The notes under the pieces were generated by a model. That model was given only the letters and a program-made list of their open reading frames with translations, was not told where the DNA came from and did not search any database. From Lentzea aerocolonigenes (GTDB lineage: Bacteria > Actinomycetota > Actinomycetes > Mycobacteriales > Pseudonocardiaceae), in NCBI RefSeq assembly GCF_000974445.1, contig NZ_BBOJ01000002.1, positions 62,001 through 126,000 of the forward strand: a stretch of 64,000 nt of DNA, given 5' to 3'. Shown here piece by piece: positions 18,282 to 26,530 of this stretch. A program made the position numbers and the translations under genes. The stretch's first letter is position 1. Every line of letters starts with the position of its first letter.

Positions 18282-19048
18282 TCGCGCCGGACTTCACGCT
18301 GACCCAGGCCGAGCTCGCCGTGCTGTGGCGGCACCACGAGCTCGGCAGGCTGCCGTACCCGCTGGACGTGCCGGCTTTCGGTGCGACCGAGTCCGAGCGC
18401 AGGAACATCGAGCACGACGTGCGCGACGACCTCGCGAGCCGCGGCCTGCTGTACGACCAGCACCTGGCCGCGCTGCTGCACCTGCTGTCCGAGCACGACG
18501 TCGCGGTGGACGCGGTCGGCCACTACGACCGCACGGTGCGGGCGCTGGCCGTGTCGACCGACGACGAAGCGGCGCTGGTGGTCATCGACGGCGACCAGGT
18601 CGGGGTGATGGAGATCCGGCCCACGGGCCTCGCCAGGACCGTCGTGGAGGTGCTGCCCGACGGTGACGCCGGGCCGGGCGCCGGGTTGTCGGTACCGCTC
18701 GACGCGTTGCAGACGGCCGTGCGGCTGCACGAGGACGCACCGGAGTCCGAAGACCCTTGGGGCGCCGACGAGCTCGACGAACGTCAGGCGCTCGAGCAGG
18801 CGGGTCTGTCCACTCAGGACGCCACCGTCGTCGCGGAACTCGCGGCGGGGAGGGTCCGCGGTGGACAGTTCGGGGTGAGCCGCGTCAGCACGCAGCTCAC
18901 CGCCGACCGGGCCCACGTGGTGATCAACTGGTTCGACACGGCCGAGGGCCGCTACCTGATGGTCAGCGAGAACGGCTGGCTGAGCCTCGCCCCCGCCGAC
19001 AACGAGCGCATCGCCCACCGCATCGACTCGGTGCTCACGACGGTGTGA
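18278..19048 (+). CDS. espG: EspG-family ESX secretion chaperone
   Basis: A 256-residue cytoplasmic protein of the EspG family, which binds PPE proteins and delivers them to the ESX export machinery. The N terminus FTLTQAELAVLWRHHELGRL and the C-terminal ending NERIAHRIDSVL match the family pattern, and the length is typical. The GTG start overlaps the PPE-like stop by 4 bases, so the two are translationally coupled. No ESX core gene follows; the next gene is on the other strand, so this is an accessory set separated from its machinery. Confidence 0.85.
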   Translation: MIAPDFTLTQAELAVLWRHHELGRLPYPLDVPAFGATESERRNIEHDVRDDLASRGLLYDQHLAALLHLLSEHDVAVDAVGHYDRTVRALAVSTDDEAALVVIDGDQVGVMEIRPTGLARTVVEVLPDGDAGPGAGLSVPLDALQTAVRLHEDAPESEDPWGADELDERQALEQAGLSTQDATVVAELAAGRVRGGQFGVSRVSTQLTADRAHVVINWFDTAEGRYLMVSENGWLSLAPADNERIAHRIDSVLTTV

Positions 19049-19078
19049 GGTGGCGGTGCGGGAGGCACCGCCACCTCA
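19046..19078. terminator. Bidirectional hairpin terminator after espG
   Basis: A perfect 14-bp stem (TGAGGTGGCGGTGC and its complement) with a 5-base loop. The stem begins inside the espG stop codon and ends 7 bases before the end of the opposite-strand DUF1996 gene. Confidence 0.8.
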
Positions 19079-19084
19079 GTTCGC

Positions 19085-20950
19085 TCAGGAGCACTTGCGC
19101 CCGTCGTTCACGCACTTCACGATCTGCGCCATCGTCTGGTCGGAGTTGACGTTCGCGTAGTCGTTGTGGTCCGAGAACGGGTTGTGGTTCTCCTCCGGGA
19201 AGGCGTCGAGCTGGTACTGGCCCTTCTCCTGGACGTCCCGCGGGATGTTGTAGGAGATGCTGATCCGCAGCTGCGGGATCGCCTTGAAGCCGTTCGGGCA
19301 CGCGCCGCTCTTCTGGTCCGCGAACCGGACGTGGTCGCGGTGGTTGGCGCTGTCGGTGTTCTTGCCGTCCCAGCACCCGGCGAAGTTGTGCACGCGCATG
19401 ACCTGGCTGCCGTTGGGGCAGATGACGTACTTGTCCGACAGCCGGTCCTCGAACCCGCTGCAGGTCCACGTGGCACGGGCGTTGGCGGGACCGCGGCTGG
19501 TCGGCTTCGCGTCACCGACGATCATCTTCAGGAACTTCGGCATCGCGGTGACCTTGCTGGTCGCGTTGCCGCGGTACTCGATCTTCACCTGGGCCGGGCG
19601 GACGATCTTGCCGTTGTTGCCGACGAGCTCCAGGTCCTTGCCGGACGGCGCGGCCAGCGGCGGCGTGGTGTTGGCACCACCGTTGTTGTTGCCGCCGTTG
19701 TTGTTGCCGCCGTTGTTGTTCCCGCCGTTGTTGTTCCCGCCGTTGTTGTTGCCACCGCCGTTGTTGTTGCCACCGTTGTTGTTGCCGCCCTCGTTGTTGA
19801 GGGCACACGGGGCGAGGCGTTCCAGGCCCTGCGGCCTCTGGGCGTTGCGGCCGATCGCGATGGCGATCCGGTCCAGCGTCGCGACCCGCTTGTCCTTCAG
19901 CGGCCCGAGAATCGCGTTGTTGATGAAGTTCGGCCCACCCTGTCCCTTGGTGGTCACGATCCGCTGGTTGGCCTCGGCGATCTGCTTGTCCAGCAGCGCC
20001 AGGTTGCGGTCCACCTCTTCGACCGCCTGGTCCGGGATGCCGGGCAGTTCGCCGCGCACCGACGGGCACTTGACCGTGGGCGTGGCGTTGTCGTCCTTGT
20101 TGCCCTGACCCTGAGCCTGTTCCAGTGCCTGGCCGGAGAACTTCTTCGGCTTGTTGTGGTCACCGTGGCCGGCGCCGCCGTGACCGAAGCGCAGGTCGCA
20201 CTCGACGAGCGAGGTCAGGTTCGGCTTCTTGGCCGAACGGCCGATGGAGATCGCGATCCGGTCGATGGTCGCCACGCGCTTGCTGCGCAGCGGGCCGAGG
20301 ATCGCGTTGTTCACGAAGTTCGGGTCACCGGGGTTCTCGTTGCGCGCCACCCGGTCGTTGGCTTCCTTGATCTGCTTGTCCAGCAGTTCGAGGTTCCTGT
20401 TGACCTCGTCCTTGGCCTGCTGAGGCACCGCGGGCAGCCGGTCCTTGACCGACGGGCAGGCGATCTCGGCGGGACCGGCCTCCTTGACCTTGTCCGGGTT
20501 GGAGCCGGACGAGTTCACGTTGGCCTTCGGGTTGATGCGCACGACCGGCCAGAAGTAGGACGACTTGTCCCCGTTCTTGCAGGTGGTGTCCGAGTCCTCG
20601 AGGCTCTCGTCGGTCGAGTCGGCGCTGATCGACAGGTTGCCCACGAAGTCGTGGACGTGCTGTGCGCCGTGCTGGAGACCGGGCTGCGCGACCGGGTTGT
20701 CTGCGCTGAACTTGCCGTTCTCGTTGGTGCCGCAGTCGACCGTGAACACACCGCTGGCGCCACCGTTCTGCACCTTCGGGTTCACGACGTTGGCGGCCAC
20801 CTTCTCGATGGGCACGAACGCACCAACTGGCGCCGGGTCACCGTTCTTGGCGGCCAGCGCCACGGTGGCGGTACCTGCGGCCACCACGGCCACCGCCGCC
20901 AACGAGGCGATCAGGCGGAACTTCCGTCTGTCGGCTTCGCGGTGTGTCAT
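19085..20950 (-). CDS. Secreted DUF1996 protein interrupted by a duplicated insert
   Basis: A 621-residue exported protein with a basic N terminus and Ala/Val-rich signal (about residues 10-35). A DUF1996 domain is recognisable in two separated pieces: the N-terminal part (PGLQHGAQHVHDFVGNLSI, SSYFWPVVRI) and the C-terminal part (GCWDGKNTDSANHRDHVRF, then NPFSDHNDYANVNSDQ). Between them lie two homologous copies of a unit of about 95 residues (VNNAILGPLRSKRVATIDRI and INNAILGPLKDKRVATLDRI) and an Asn/Gly linker. The two units look like helical hairpins with a C-terminal Cys. The ATG at 20950 follows GAGGAGG. DUF1996 has no settled function; a fungal/actinobacterial secreted carbohydrate- or metal-related role is only a guess. 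Confidence 0.85.
   Translation of the reverse strand: MTHREADRRKFRLIASLAAVAVVAAGTATVALAAKNGDPAPVGAFVPIEKVAANVVNPKVQNGGASGVFTVDCGTNENGKFSADNPVAQPGLQHGAQHVHDFVGNLSISADSTDESLEDSDTTCKNGDKSSYFWPVVRINPKANVNSSGSNPDKVKEAGPAEIACPSVKDRLPAVPQQAKDEVNRNLELLDKQIKEANDRVARNENPGDPNFVNNAILGPLRSKRVATIDRIAISIGRSAKKPNLTSLVECDLRFGHGGAGHGDHNKPKKFSGQALEQAQGQGNKDDNATPTVKCPSVRGELPGIPDQAVEEVDRNLALLDKQIAEANQRIVTTKGQGGPNFINNAILGPLKDKRVATLDRIAIAIGRNAQRPQGLERLAPCALNNEGGNNNGGNNNGGGNNNGGNNNGGNNNGGNNNGGNNNGGANTTPPLAAPSGKDLELVGNNGKIVRPAQVKIEYRGNATSKVTAMPKFLKMIVGDAKPTSRGPANARATWTCSGFEDRLSDKYVICPNGSQVMRVHNFAGCWDGKNTDSANHRDHVRFADQKSGACPNGFKAIPQLRISISYNIPRDVQEKGQYQLDAFPEENHNPFSDHNDYANVNSDQTMAQIVKCVNDGRKCS
19678..19790 (-). repeat. 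15-bp short tandem repeats coding an Asn/Gly linker
   Basis: About seven copies of a 15-base unit (GGCGGCAACAACAAC on the coding strand, some with small changes) encode a GGNNN-type linker within the DUF1996 gene. Such repeats slip easily, so linker length may vary between strains. Confidence 0.85.
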
Positions 20951-21064
20951 TCGTCCTCCTCGCTCATGCCGTGCATGATCAGGAGTACGTGCGAGACGGC
21001 TACTCGGATTAATTGAATCTTGTACGTCTTACTTCGGTAAGAACTTGACGCCCGTCCTGGTAGC

Positions 21065-21072
21065 AAGCGCTT
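21065..21072. promoter_or_regulatory. Possible operator upstream of the DUF1996 gene
   Basis: AAGCGCTT, within GCAAGCGCTTCC, is a short CG-centred palindrome of the LacI/CebR type 115 bases upstream of the DUF1996 start. It is short and could be chance. The same intergenic region (20951-21174) also holds a 6-bp hairpin with a four-base loop at 21027-21042. Confidence 0.3.
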
Positions 21073-21114
21073 CCCGCCCAAGGGGCCGCGAAGATCACTC
21101 TAACCGCATCACGT

Positions 21115-21157
21115 GGTGACTTCGGGTGACCGACAACGCCGGTCACCCGAAGTCACC
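21115..21157. terminator. Strong hairpin terminator after the mannanase gene
   Basis: A perfect 17-bp inverted repeat (GGTGACTTCGGGTGACC and its complement) with a 9-base loop, 18 bases downstream of the stop codon of the CE3-GH5 gene. Confidence 0.9.
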
Positions 21158-21174
21158 GCCCGCGGTGCGCGGGG

Positions 21175-23436
21175 TCAAACGGTCGTGCAGGTGCTCCCGT
21201 TGAGCGTGAACGAGGCCGGCGCCGGGTTCGAGCCGCTGTACGTCGCGTTGAACCCGACGTTCGCCGACGCGTTCGGCGCCAGCGTGCCGTTCCACGTCAG
21301 GTTGGTCGCCGTGACGTTCGCGCCGGACTGGGCGAAGGTCGCGCCCCAACCGGGCGGGGTGACCTTCTGGCCGCCGGGGAAGCTGAACGCCAGCGTCCAG
21401 CCGTTGACCGTGCTCGTTCCCGTGTTCGTGATGGTCACGTTCGCGGTGAACCCGTTGCCACCGCCCCAGTTCTGGGCGGAGTAGGCCACCTTGCACGTGC
21501 CGGGACCGCCGCCCGCGCTCGTCGTCGCCGAGACGATGCCCGAGTTCGCGGAGACGTTGCCGGCGGCGTCCTTCGCCCGCACCTGGTACCGGTACGTGGT
21601 CGACGGCGTCAGGCCGCTGTCGGCGTAGGTCGTCGACGCCGCCGAGCCCACCAGCGTGAACGCGCCGCTGCCGACCGCACGGTACACGTCGTAGGCGGTG
21701 ACACCCACGTTGTCGGTCGAGGCCGTCCAGCTCAGCGCGAGACCGGTCGACGTCACGACCGAGGCCGTCGGTGTGCCGGGCGTGGTGGGTGGTTCGGAGT
21801 CGCCACCTCCGCCGCCGAAGATGGTCGCCTCCTTCGACGTGGCCCGGACACCGTTGGCGCCGTTGAGGAACCGCTCGCCCCACGGCGTGAGGCTCGCCGG
21901 GTTGAAGGAGTTCGTCATGTCGAGGTAGGCGACGTCACTGCTGTTGCCGCTCCACGACCAGCCGAGGTAACCCAGACCGCGGGCCTGGGCCTGCGCCATG
22001 ATCGTGTCCTCGTCCGGGTTGCCGTCGCTGTGGTTGTGCCCGAACTCCCCGACGACCAGAGGCAGTCCGGCCGACTTGAACGCGTCGAAGTACGCGTTGA
22101 TCTCCGCGGCGGTGTCGTACACGCCGTACATGTGGATGGAGAACACCGTGTTGCGCTGCGGGTCGGCGTTGAAGACCGAAGCAGCGTTGTCCCGCATGAT
22201 GTTGCCCCAGTCCTGACCCCACATCGGCGCGTCGGCCATGATCAGGTGTTGCAGCCCCGCACTGCGCAACCGGCTGATCGCAGTGCTCGTCGCGCTCGCC
22301 CAAGTGGCGCTCACCGTCGCGTTGTTGCCGAACGGCTCGTTGCCCAGGTTGATGACGACGTAGTTCTCCTGGCCCTTCAGCGCGTTCGCCACGCCGACCC
22401 AGTACGTCGCCGCCTGGTCCAGCGTCGCCGCACCGCTCTGCTCGCCGTAGCCCGTGGTGTCGTGCACCTCCAGCACGCAGATCATCTTGTTCTGCTTGCA
22501 CAACGAGATGACGTTCGTGACCTCGGAGGCCGGCGTCGGGCCCCACCGCTGGCCGCTGCCGAGCACGACGCGCACCGTGTTGGTGCCGAACGACTTCATG
22601 TCCGCGAACGCCCTGTTCTGCGTCGGGTACCAGACGTAGGCGTGGTTCACGCCGCGCATGACGAACGGCGTGCCGTTGGCCTCGACGACCCGCGTTCCCT
22701 CGACGTGCAGGCCGGCGGTCGGGGTGCTACCGCCGCCGAGCGCCGCGACCACGGCCGGGTACCAGCGGCTCTCGATCTTCTGGATGCCGGTGGAGCTGTT
22801 GGGATGCACGCCGTCGGTGGTGTCCGCCGACGTGCTGAAGCCCGTCCACTGGTCCACGACGGTGATCGGTGAGGCCGCCGTGCTGTTCGCGCGTGCCCAG
22901 CCGGGAATCGCGGCGTTGAGGTCGACCACGCGTTGTGCGCAGGCCGAGCAGTTGGACGGGTTCATCGGGATGATCTGGGCCACGACCAGCTTGATCGACG
23001 GGTTGCTCGCCCGCATCTGGCCGAGCATCGTCGTGTAGGCGTTCAGGATCGTGGCGGCCGGGATGTTGTTCCAGACGTCGTTGGTGCCCAGGTGCATGAG
23101 CACGACGTCCGGACGTGCGGACGACAGCCAGCCGGGAAGCTGGTTGTCCCGCACGATGTTCGTCGCCAGGATCCCGCCGTGGCCCTCGTTGTCGCCGTCG
23201 TAGGTGAACCCGCAACCCGGTGCCGGGAGCGAGCCGACGAAGTCGACGTCGGTGTGTCCGGTGTCTTGCAGGTGTTTCCAGAGCAATGCCCGCCAGCAGC
23301 CTGGTGAGCCGGTGATGGAGTCGCCGAGTGCCATGATCCGCGCGGGCGCGGCCGCACCGGCCGGGACTGGAGCGATGACCGCACAGGCCGCCAGGAGCAG
23401 GCCGGCCACCACCGCTCGGAGAAATCGCCAGGTCAA
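21175..23436 (-). CDS. Secreted bifunctional CE3-type esterase / GH5 mannanase with Fn3 and CBM2
   Basis: A 753-residue exported enzyme. A Sec signal (WRFLRAVVAGLLLAAC) is followed by an SGNH esterase domain of CE3 type (MALGDSITGSPGCWRALLW, Ser40; catalytic DGVHPN block), then a GH5 domain starting VEGTRVVEANGTPFVMRG, which resembles the mannanase subfamily GH5_8. Its acid/base is Glu367 (NLGNEPFGNN) and nucleophile Glu464 (VVGEFGHNHS). An Fn3 domain (about 595-680) and a C-terminal CBM2 with the usual Cys pair complete it. The product probably deacetylates and cuts mannan. TTG at 23436 is chosen because AGGAGG lies exactly upstream and the signal peptide starts there; longer readings would cross the operator palindrome. 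Mannan specificity is inferred. Confidence 0.88.
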   Translation of the reverse strand: MTWRFLRAVVAGLLLAACAVIAPVPAGAAAPARIMALGDSITGSPGCWRALLWKHLQDTGHTDVDFVGSLPAPGCGFTYDGDNEGHGGILATNIVRDNQLPGWLSSARPDVVLMHLGTNDVWNNIPAATILNAYTTMLGQMRASNPSIKLVVAQIIPMNPSNCSACAQRVVDLNAAIPGWARANSTAASPITVVDQWTGFSTSADTTDGVHPNSSTGIQKIESRWYPAVVAALGGGSTPTAGLHVEGTRVVEANGTPFVMRGVNHAYVWYPTQNRAFADMKSFGTNTVRVVLGSGQRWGPTPASEVTNVISLCKQNKMICVLEVHDTTGYGEQSGAATLDQAATYWVGVANALKGQENYVVINLGNEPFGNNATVSATWASATSTAISRLRSAGLQHLIMADAPMWGQDWGNIMRDNAASVFNADPQRNTVFSIHMYGVYDTAAEINAYFDAFKSAGLPLVVGEFGHNHSDGNPDEDTIMAQAQARGLGYLGWSWSGNSSDVAYLDMTNSFNPASLTPWGERFLNGANGVRATSKEATIFGGGGGDSEPPTTPGTPTASVVTSTGLALSWTASTDNVGVTAYDVYRAVGSGAFTLVGSAASTTYADSGLTPSTTYRYQVRAKDAAGNVSANSGIVSATTSAGGGPGTCKVAYSAQNWGGGNGFTANVTITNTGTSTVNGWTLAFSFPGGQKVTPPGWGATFAQSGANVTATNLTWNGTLAPNASANVGFNATYSGSNPAPASFTLNGSTCTTV

Positions 23437-23469
23437 AACGACCTCCTGAGGATGTCCGACAGGGGGAAT

Positions 23470-23499
23470 CCGATTTCCGGGAGCGCTCCCAGAAATCGG
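23470..23499. promoter_or_regulatory. CebR-like operator inside a 30-bp palindrome
   Basis: The core GGGAGCGCTCCC (23479-23490) matches the known CebR/CelR operator TGGGAGCGCTCCCA except at one outer base. It is flanked by perfect outer arms CCGATTTC (23470-23477) and GAAATCGG (23492-23499). It lies 34 bases upstream of the TTG start of the CE3-GH5 gene. In other actinomycetes this operator is bound by a LacI-family repressor released by cello-oligosaccharides. Confidence 0.8.
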
Positions 23500-23552
23500 A
23501 CTGTAACCACGGCGAAATCCCCTGTCACACCGCCGAGTGGCCCACTGCCAGT

Positions 23553-23604
23553 GCCTGTCCGATGCGGACAGGCCCACGACATCGGTTTGTCCTGTGGACA
23601 AACC
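23553..23604. terminator. Double hairpin terminator after the GH43-LamG gene
   Basis: Two short hairpins in series: GCCTGTCCG and its complement with loop ATG (23553-23573), and GGTTTGTCC and its complement with loop TGT (23584-23604). They lie immediately downstream of the stop at 23610. Confidence 0.7.
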
Positions 23605-23609
23605 TCCTC

Positions 23610-26372
23610 TCACCGCCGAAGCGCGGCGATCTCCTGCGCTGAAAGAACCCTGTTCCACACGGTCAGGCTGCGCATCTTGCCCTTGAGGTACCGGCCGGCG
23701 AAGTCCGACGTCTTGATGTCACGCGGAATTCTCGTGACGCCGTCCACCCGCGCGAATTCGACGCTGTCGTCGAACACGCGAGCAGTCCCGTTCGACAACG
23801 TGTACGTGATGGTGTGCCAGGCCCCGCGGGGCAGAGCGAGTCCGCTGTCGACGTGGAGGTTGCCGATGTCCCACAGGGAGTACAGGCCCTGCTGCGCCGG
23901 GTCGACCCACACCCGGACGGACACGGTCATCGCGTCGAGTCCTGCCGTGAGGTTGTCCGGCAGGCGGAGATGACCGTCCGTGCCACCGAAGACGAGCCCT
24001 GCCGACGAGCGGCTGACGTCACCCTCGATCGTTGCCGTGCGGCCGTTTCCGGACAGGTCGGCGACGGCCGGCCCCGCGCCACCGCGCAGGTCGTAGTCCG
24101 CCACGACGCCCTTCTTGTTGGCGCGCACCGGCGGTGGGCCCTTCCTGAGCCGTTCGAGCTCGGCCTTGGAGACCGGCAGCACCGTGCCGTGACGGGGTTT
24201 CGCGGGCAGCTGGTACTCCGCGGGGATCGACCAGTTCGGGTTCGCCAGCGAGTCGGTGACGAACGGGAGGTACCCGCGACGCGGCGTCTCGTCGAGGAAG
24301 GCGTAGAACTTCTTGCCGTCGTTGGACTTGAACACCGTCGGACCCTCGACCCAGTCCGTGCCGAGCCCGGTGCGGACGCAGTCGTCGACGAGCTCCCAGT
24401 TGCGCGGCCCGGAACCCGGCAGGTCCACCGCGCGCAGGTCCTTCGACCGCTCCAGCACGACGTCACGCGCGCACGACCCGATGACCTTCTCGTCGGTGGT
24501 GAGGCGGTAGTAGTACTCGCCCTCCTTGAGAACGGTGGAGTCGATCACGCCGCGGCCGGGGTCGTTCCAGACCTGCGGCGGGGTGAAGGTGCGGAAGTCG
24601 CGCGTGGTCGAGTACATCATCCGCGGATACGTCGGACCGGCGTGGTTCGCGTCGCCGGGCGAGTACAGGTTGGACGCCCAGTAGACGACGTAGGCGCCGA
24701 TCAACGGGTCGTACGTCGCTTCAGGAGCCCACGTCATGCCGGCCGCGGGGTCCGAGACCGGGACGTGCCGCTGGTCCGACCACGTGACGAGGTCCGTCGA
24801 CTCCCAGATCTCGAGGTGCCTGCTGCCGTGACGCATCGCCGCGTCCCAGCCGCGACCGCCGTTGATCTGGAGGTCGGTCGCGAGGAGGAAGAACCTGTCG
24901 CCTTCGGGGCTGCGGATGATGAACGGGTCGCGCACACCGGTCTCGCCGTGCTCGGACCTCAGCACGGGACGGCCGCCGTTGAGCTCGTCCCAGTGCAACG
25001 GGTCGTTGCCGCGGCTCACCGCGAAGTGCACCTGTTCGCTGTCCTGGTTCGCCTCACCGGTGAAGTAGGTGAACAGGTAGCCCTCCATCGCCGCGTTCGC
25101 GGGCAACGGCAGGACGGTGAGCGTGAAGTAGCGGGTGGCGCTGGTGTAGCCCTTGGTCGCCCGCACGGAGAGCCGGGCGGTGCGCGGCCGCGACCCGTGC
25201 GGTGGCCGGGTCACCTCGCCGGTCGCGGTGACGACGCGGGGATCGCTGCTCTGCCAGGTGAACGCGACGTCGCGGGCGCCCTTCGCCGGGAGCGTGATGT
25301 TGCCCCGGACCGTGTCCTCGTCGTGGATCACGATGTTCTTCAGCGCGTTGTCGACCTTCTGACGGTCGGTGTCGTCTTCCGGCACCGTCACGGTGAAGTC
25401 GCGCTTGGCGGTGTACCCGGCGTAGGTGGCGGTCGCGGTGAGCGTCACCGTCGCGTCGCCCGTGCGTGGCGCGGGCCGGGTGACGACACCGGCCGCTGAC
25501 ACCACCGACGGCCTGCTCGACTCCCAGGAGATGGCCGAGCCGCCCGCGGCCTTGAGGGGAAGCTTCAGGTCGTCGGTCCTGGCCGACGTGTCCCCCAGGT
25601 TCACCGCAGCGACATCGGCGGCAGGCCTGCCCGACGCCGTCGTCTTGCCCAGTTCGCGCGCCTCGCCCGCGCTCAGCGCACGGCCGTACAGGCGGAAGTC
25701 GCGTACCTTGCCCTTGAGGTAGCGGTCGGACGGGTGGACCGAGCGCCCGAGGTAGTTGGCCGTGGTGGTGCCGTCGCCTAGGGAGCCCGCGGTGGTGGTG
25801 ACGCCGGTCTTCCTGGCGACCTCGACACCGTCCTCGTAGAGAACCGCGGTGCCGCCCGCCAGCGCGTAGGTGATCGTGCGCCAGCTGCCGCGGGCGAGGC
25901 TCCGTCCACTGTCGACAGTCTGTTCGGTCGACCAGTCGCCGCTCGCGATCGACGCGCGGAACTGGTCACCCGTCGCGAACAGGTAGCCGTTCCCGGTGTT
26001 GGCCACGGTGTTGCCGAGACCCCAGACGAAGTACGGGACGGACTGGTCGGCGGCGAGCTCGACCTGGACCGAGACGGTGACGTCGGCGAGCCCGCGGATC
26101 ACGTTGTCCGGCAGGCGGACGTGACCGTTCACACCGCCGAGACGGAGGCCTTCCGCGCCCAGCCAGGTCGTGTCGCCGCTGAGCGTGCCGTGGCGGCCGA
26201 AGCCGGAGCTGTCGGTGACCTCGGTGCCGGAGGGCTGGGTGAGGTCGTAGTGCACGACCAGGCCGTCGTCGAGCGTGGCGGCCGAGCTGGTCGTGACGGA
26301 GACCGCGAGCCCAGCCGCGGTGAGGGCGACGGCGACGAGCGCCGACGTGAAGGTGAGATGACGCAAGGACAT
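23610..26372 (-). CDS. Secreted GH43 glycosidase with two LamG-like domains
   Basis: A 920-residue exported enzyme. After a Sec signal (residues about 1-32) come a LamG/concanavalin-like domain (35-235), two Ig-like bacterial domains (240-430), a GH43 five-bladed propeller (about 440-760) and a second LamG-like domain to the end (780-920). GH43 catalytic residues fit: Asp482 in GVRDPFII, the middle Asp region MTWAPEATYDP, and general acid Glu676 in DWVEGPTVF. GH43 enzymes with this layout usually release arabinose or xylose from side chains of arabinan or arabinoxylan. The ATG at 26372 (MSLRHLTF) is preferred because of GGAAAGG upstream; an in-frame TTG adds ten residues. It is bounded by a terminator downstream. 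Confidence 0.88.
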   Translation of the reverse strand: MSLRHLTFTSALVAVALTAAGLAVSVTTSSAATLDDGLVVHYDLTQPSGTEVTDSSGFGRHGTLSGDTTWLGAEGLRLGGVNGHVRLPDNVIRGLADVTVSVQVELAADQSVPYFVWGLGNTVANTGNGYLFATGDQFRASIASGDWSTEQTVDSGRSLARGSWRTITYALAGGTAVLYEDGVEVARKTGVTTTAGSLGDGTTTANYLGRSVHPSDRYLKGKVRDFRLYGRALSAGEARELGKTTASGRPAADVAAVNLGDTSARTDDLKLPLKAAGGSAISWESSRPSVVSAAGVVTRPAPRTGDATVTLTATATYAGYTAKRDFTVTVPEDDTDRQKVDNALKNIVIHDEDTVRGNITLPAKGARDVAFTWQSSDPRVVTATGEVTRPPHGSRPRTARLSVRATKGYTSATRYFTLTVLPLPANAAMEGYLFTYFTGEANQDSEQVHFAVSRGNDPLHWDELNGGRPVLRSEHGETGVRDPFIIRSPEGDRFFLLATDLQINGGRGWDAAMRHGSRHLEIWESTDLVTWSDQRHVPVSDPAAGMTWAPEATYDPLIGAYVVYWASNLYSPGDANHAGPTYPRMMYSTTRDFRTFTPPQVWNDPGRGVIDSTVLKEGEYYYRLTTDEKVIGSCARDVVLERSKDLRAVDLPGSGPRNWELVDDCVRTGLGTDWVEGPTVFKSNDGKKFYAFLDETPRRGYLPFVTDSLANPNWSIPAEYQLPAKPRHGTVLPVSKAELERLRKGPPPVRANKKGVVADYDLRGGAGPAVADLSGNGRTATIEGDVSRSSAGLVFGGTDGHLRLPDNLTAGLDAMTVSVRVWVDPAQQGLYSLWDIGNLHVDSGLALPRGAWHTITYTLSNGTARVFDDSVEFARVDGVTRIPRDIKTSDFAGRYLKGKMRSLTVWNRVLSAQEIAALRR

Positions 26373-26492
26373 GCCGGCCTTTCCCGACGGGCGCACGTGC
26401 AAGCGCCCAGCACAGGGTTCAAAAGGGGAACACGCGGACAGTCCCGGAAGTGAGCGCCAACATAGCTGGCACTCGATAGGTCGTCAATGAAC

Positions 26493-26525
26493 CGGAGGGC
26501 GGGGCGGGAGCTCCCCCGCCCTCCG
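26493..26525. terminator. GC-rich hairpin terminator after the solute-binding lipoprotein
   Basis: A 12-bp perfect stem (CGGAGGGCGGGG and its complement) with a 9-base loop, 5 bases downstream of the stop of the binding-protein gene at 26531. It separates that gene from the GH43 gene. Confidence 0.8.
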
Positions 26526-26530
26526 CGAGG

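Noticed and set aside
19675..19800. Short regular repeats that could suggest a CRISPR array
   Set aside because: The period is 15 bases with no unique spacers, and the repeats are in frame inside the DUF1996 gene as a Gly/Asn linker.
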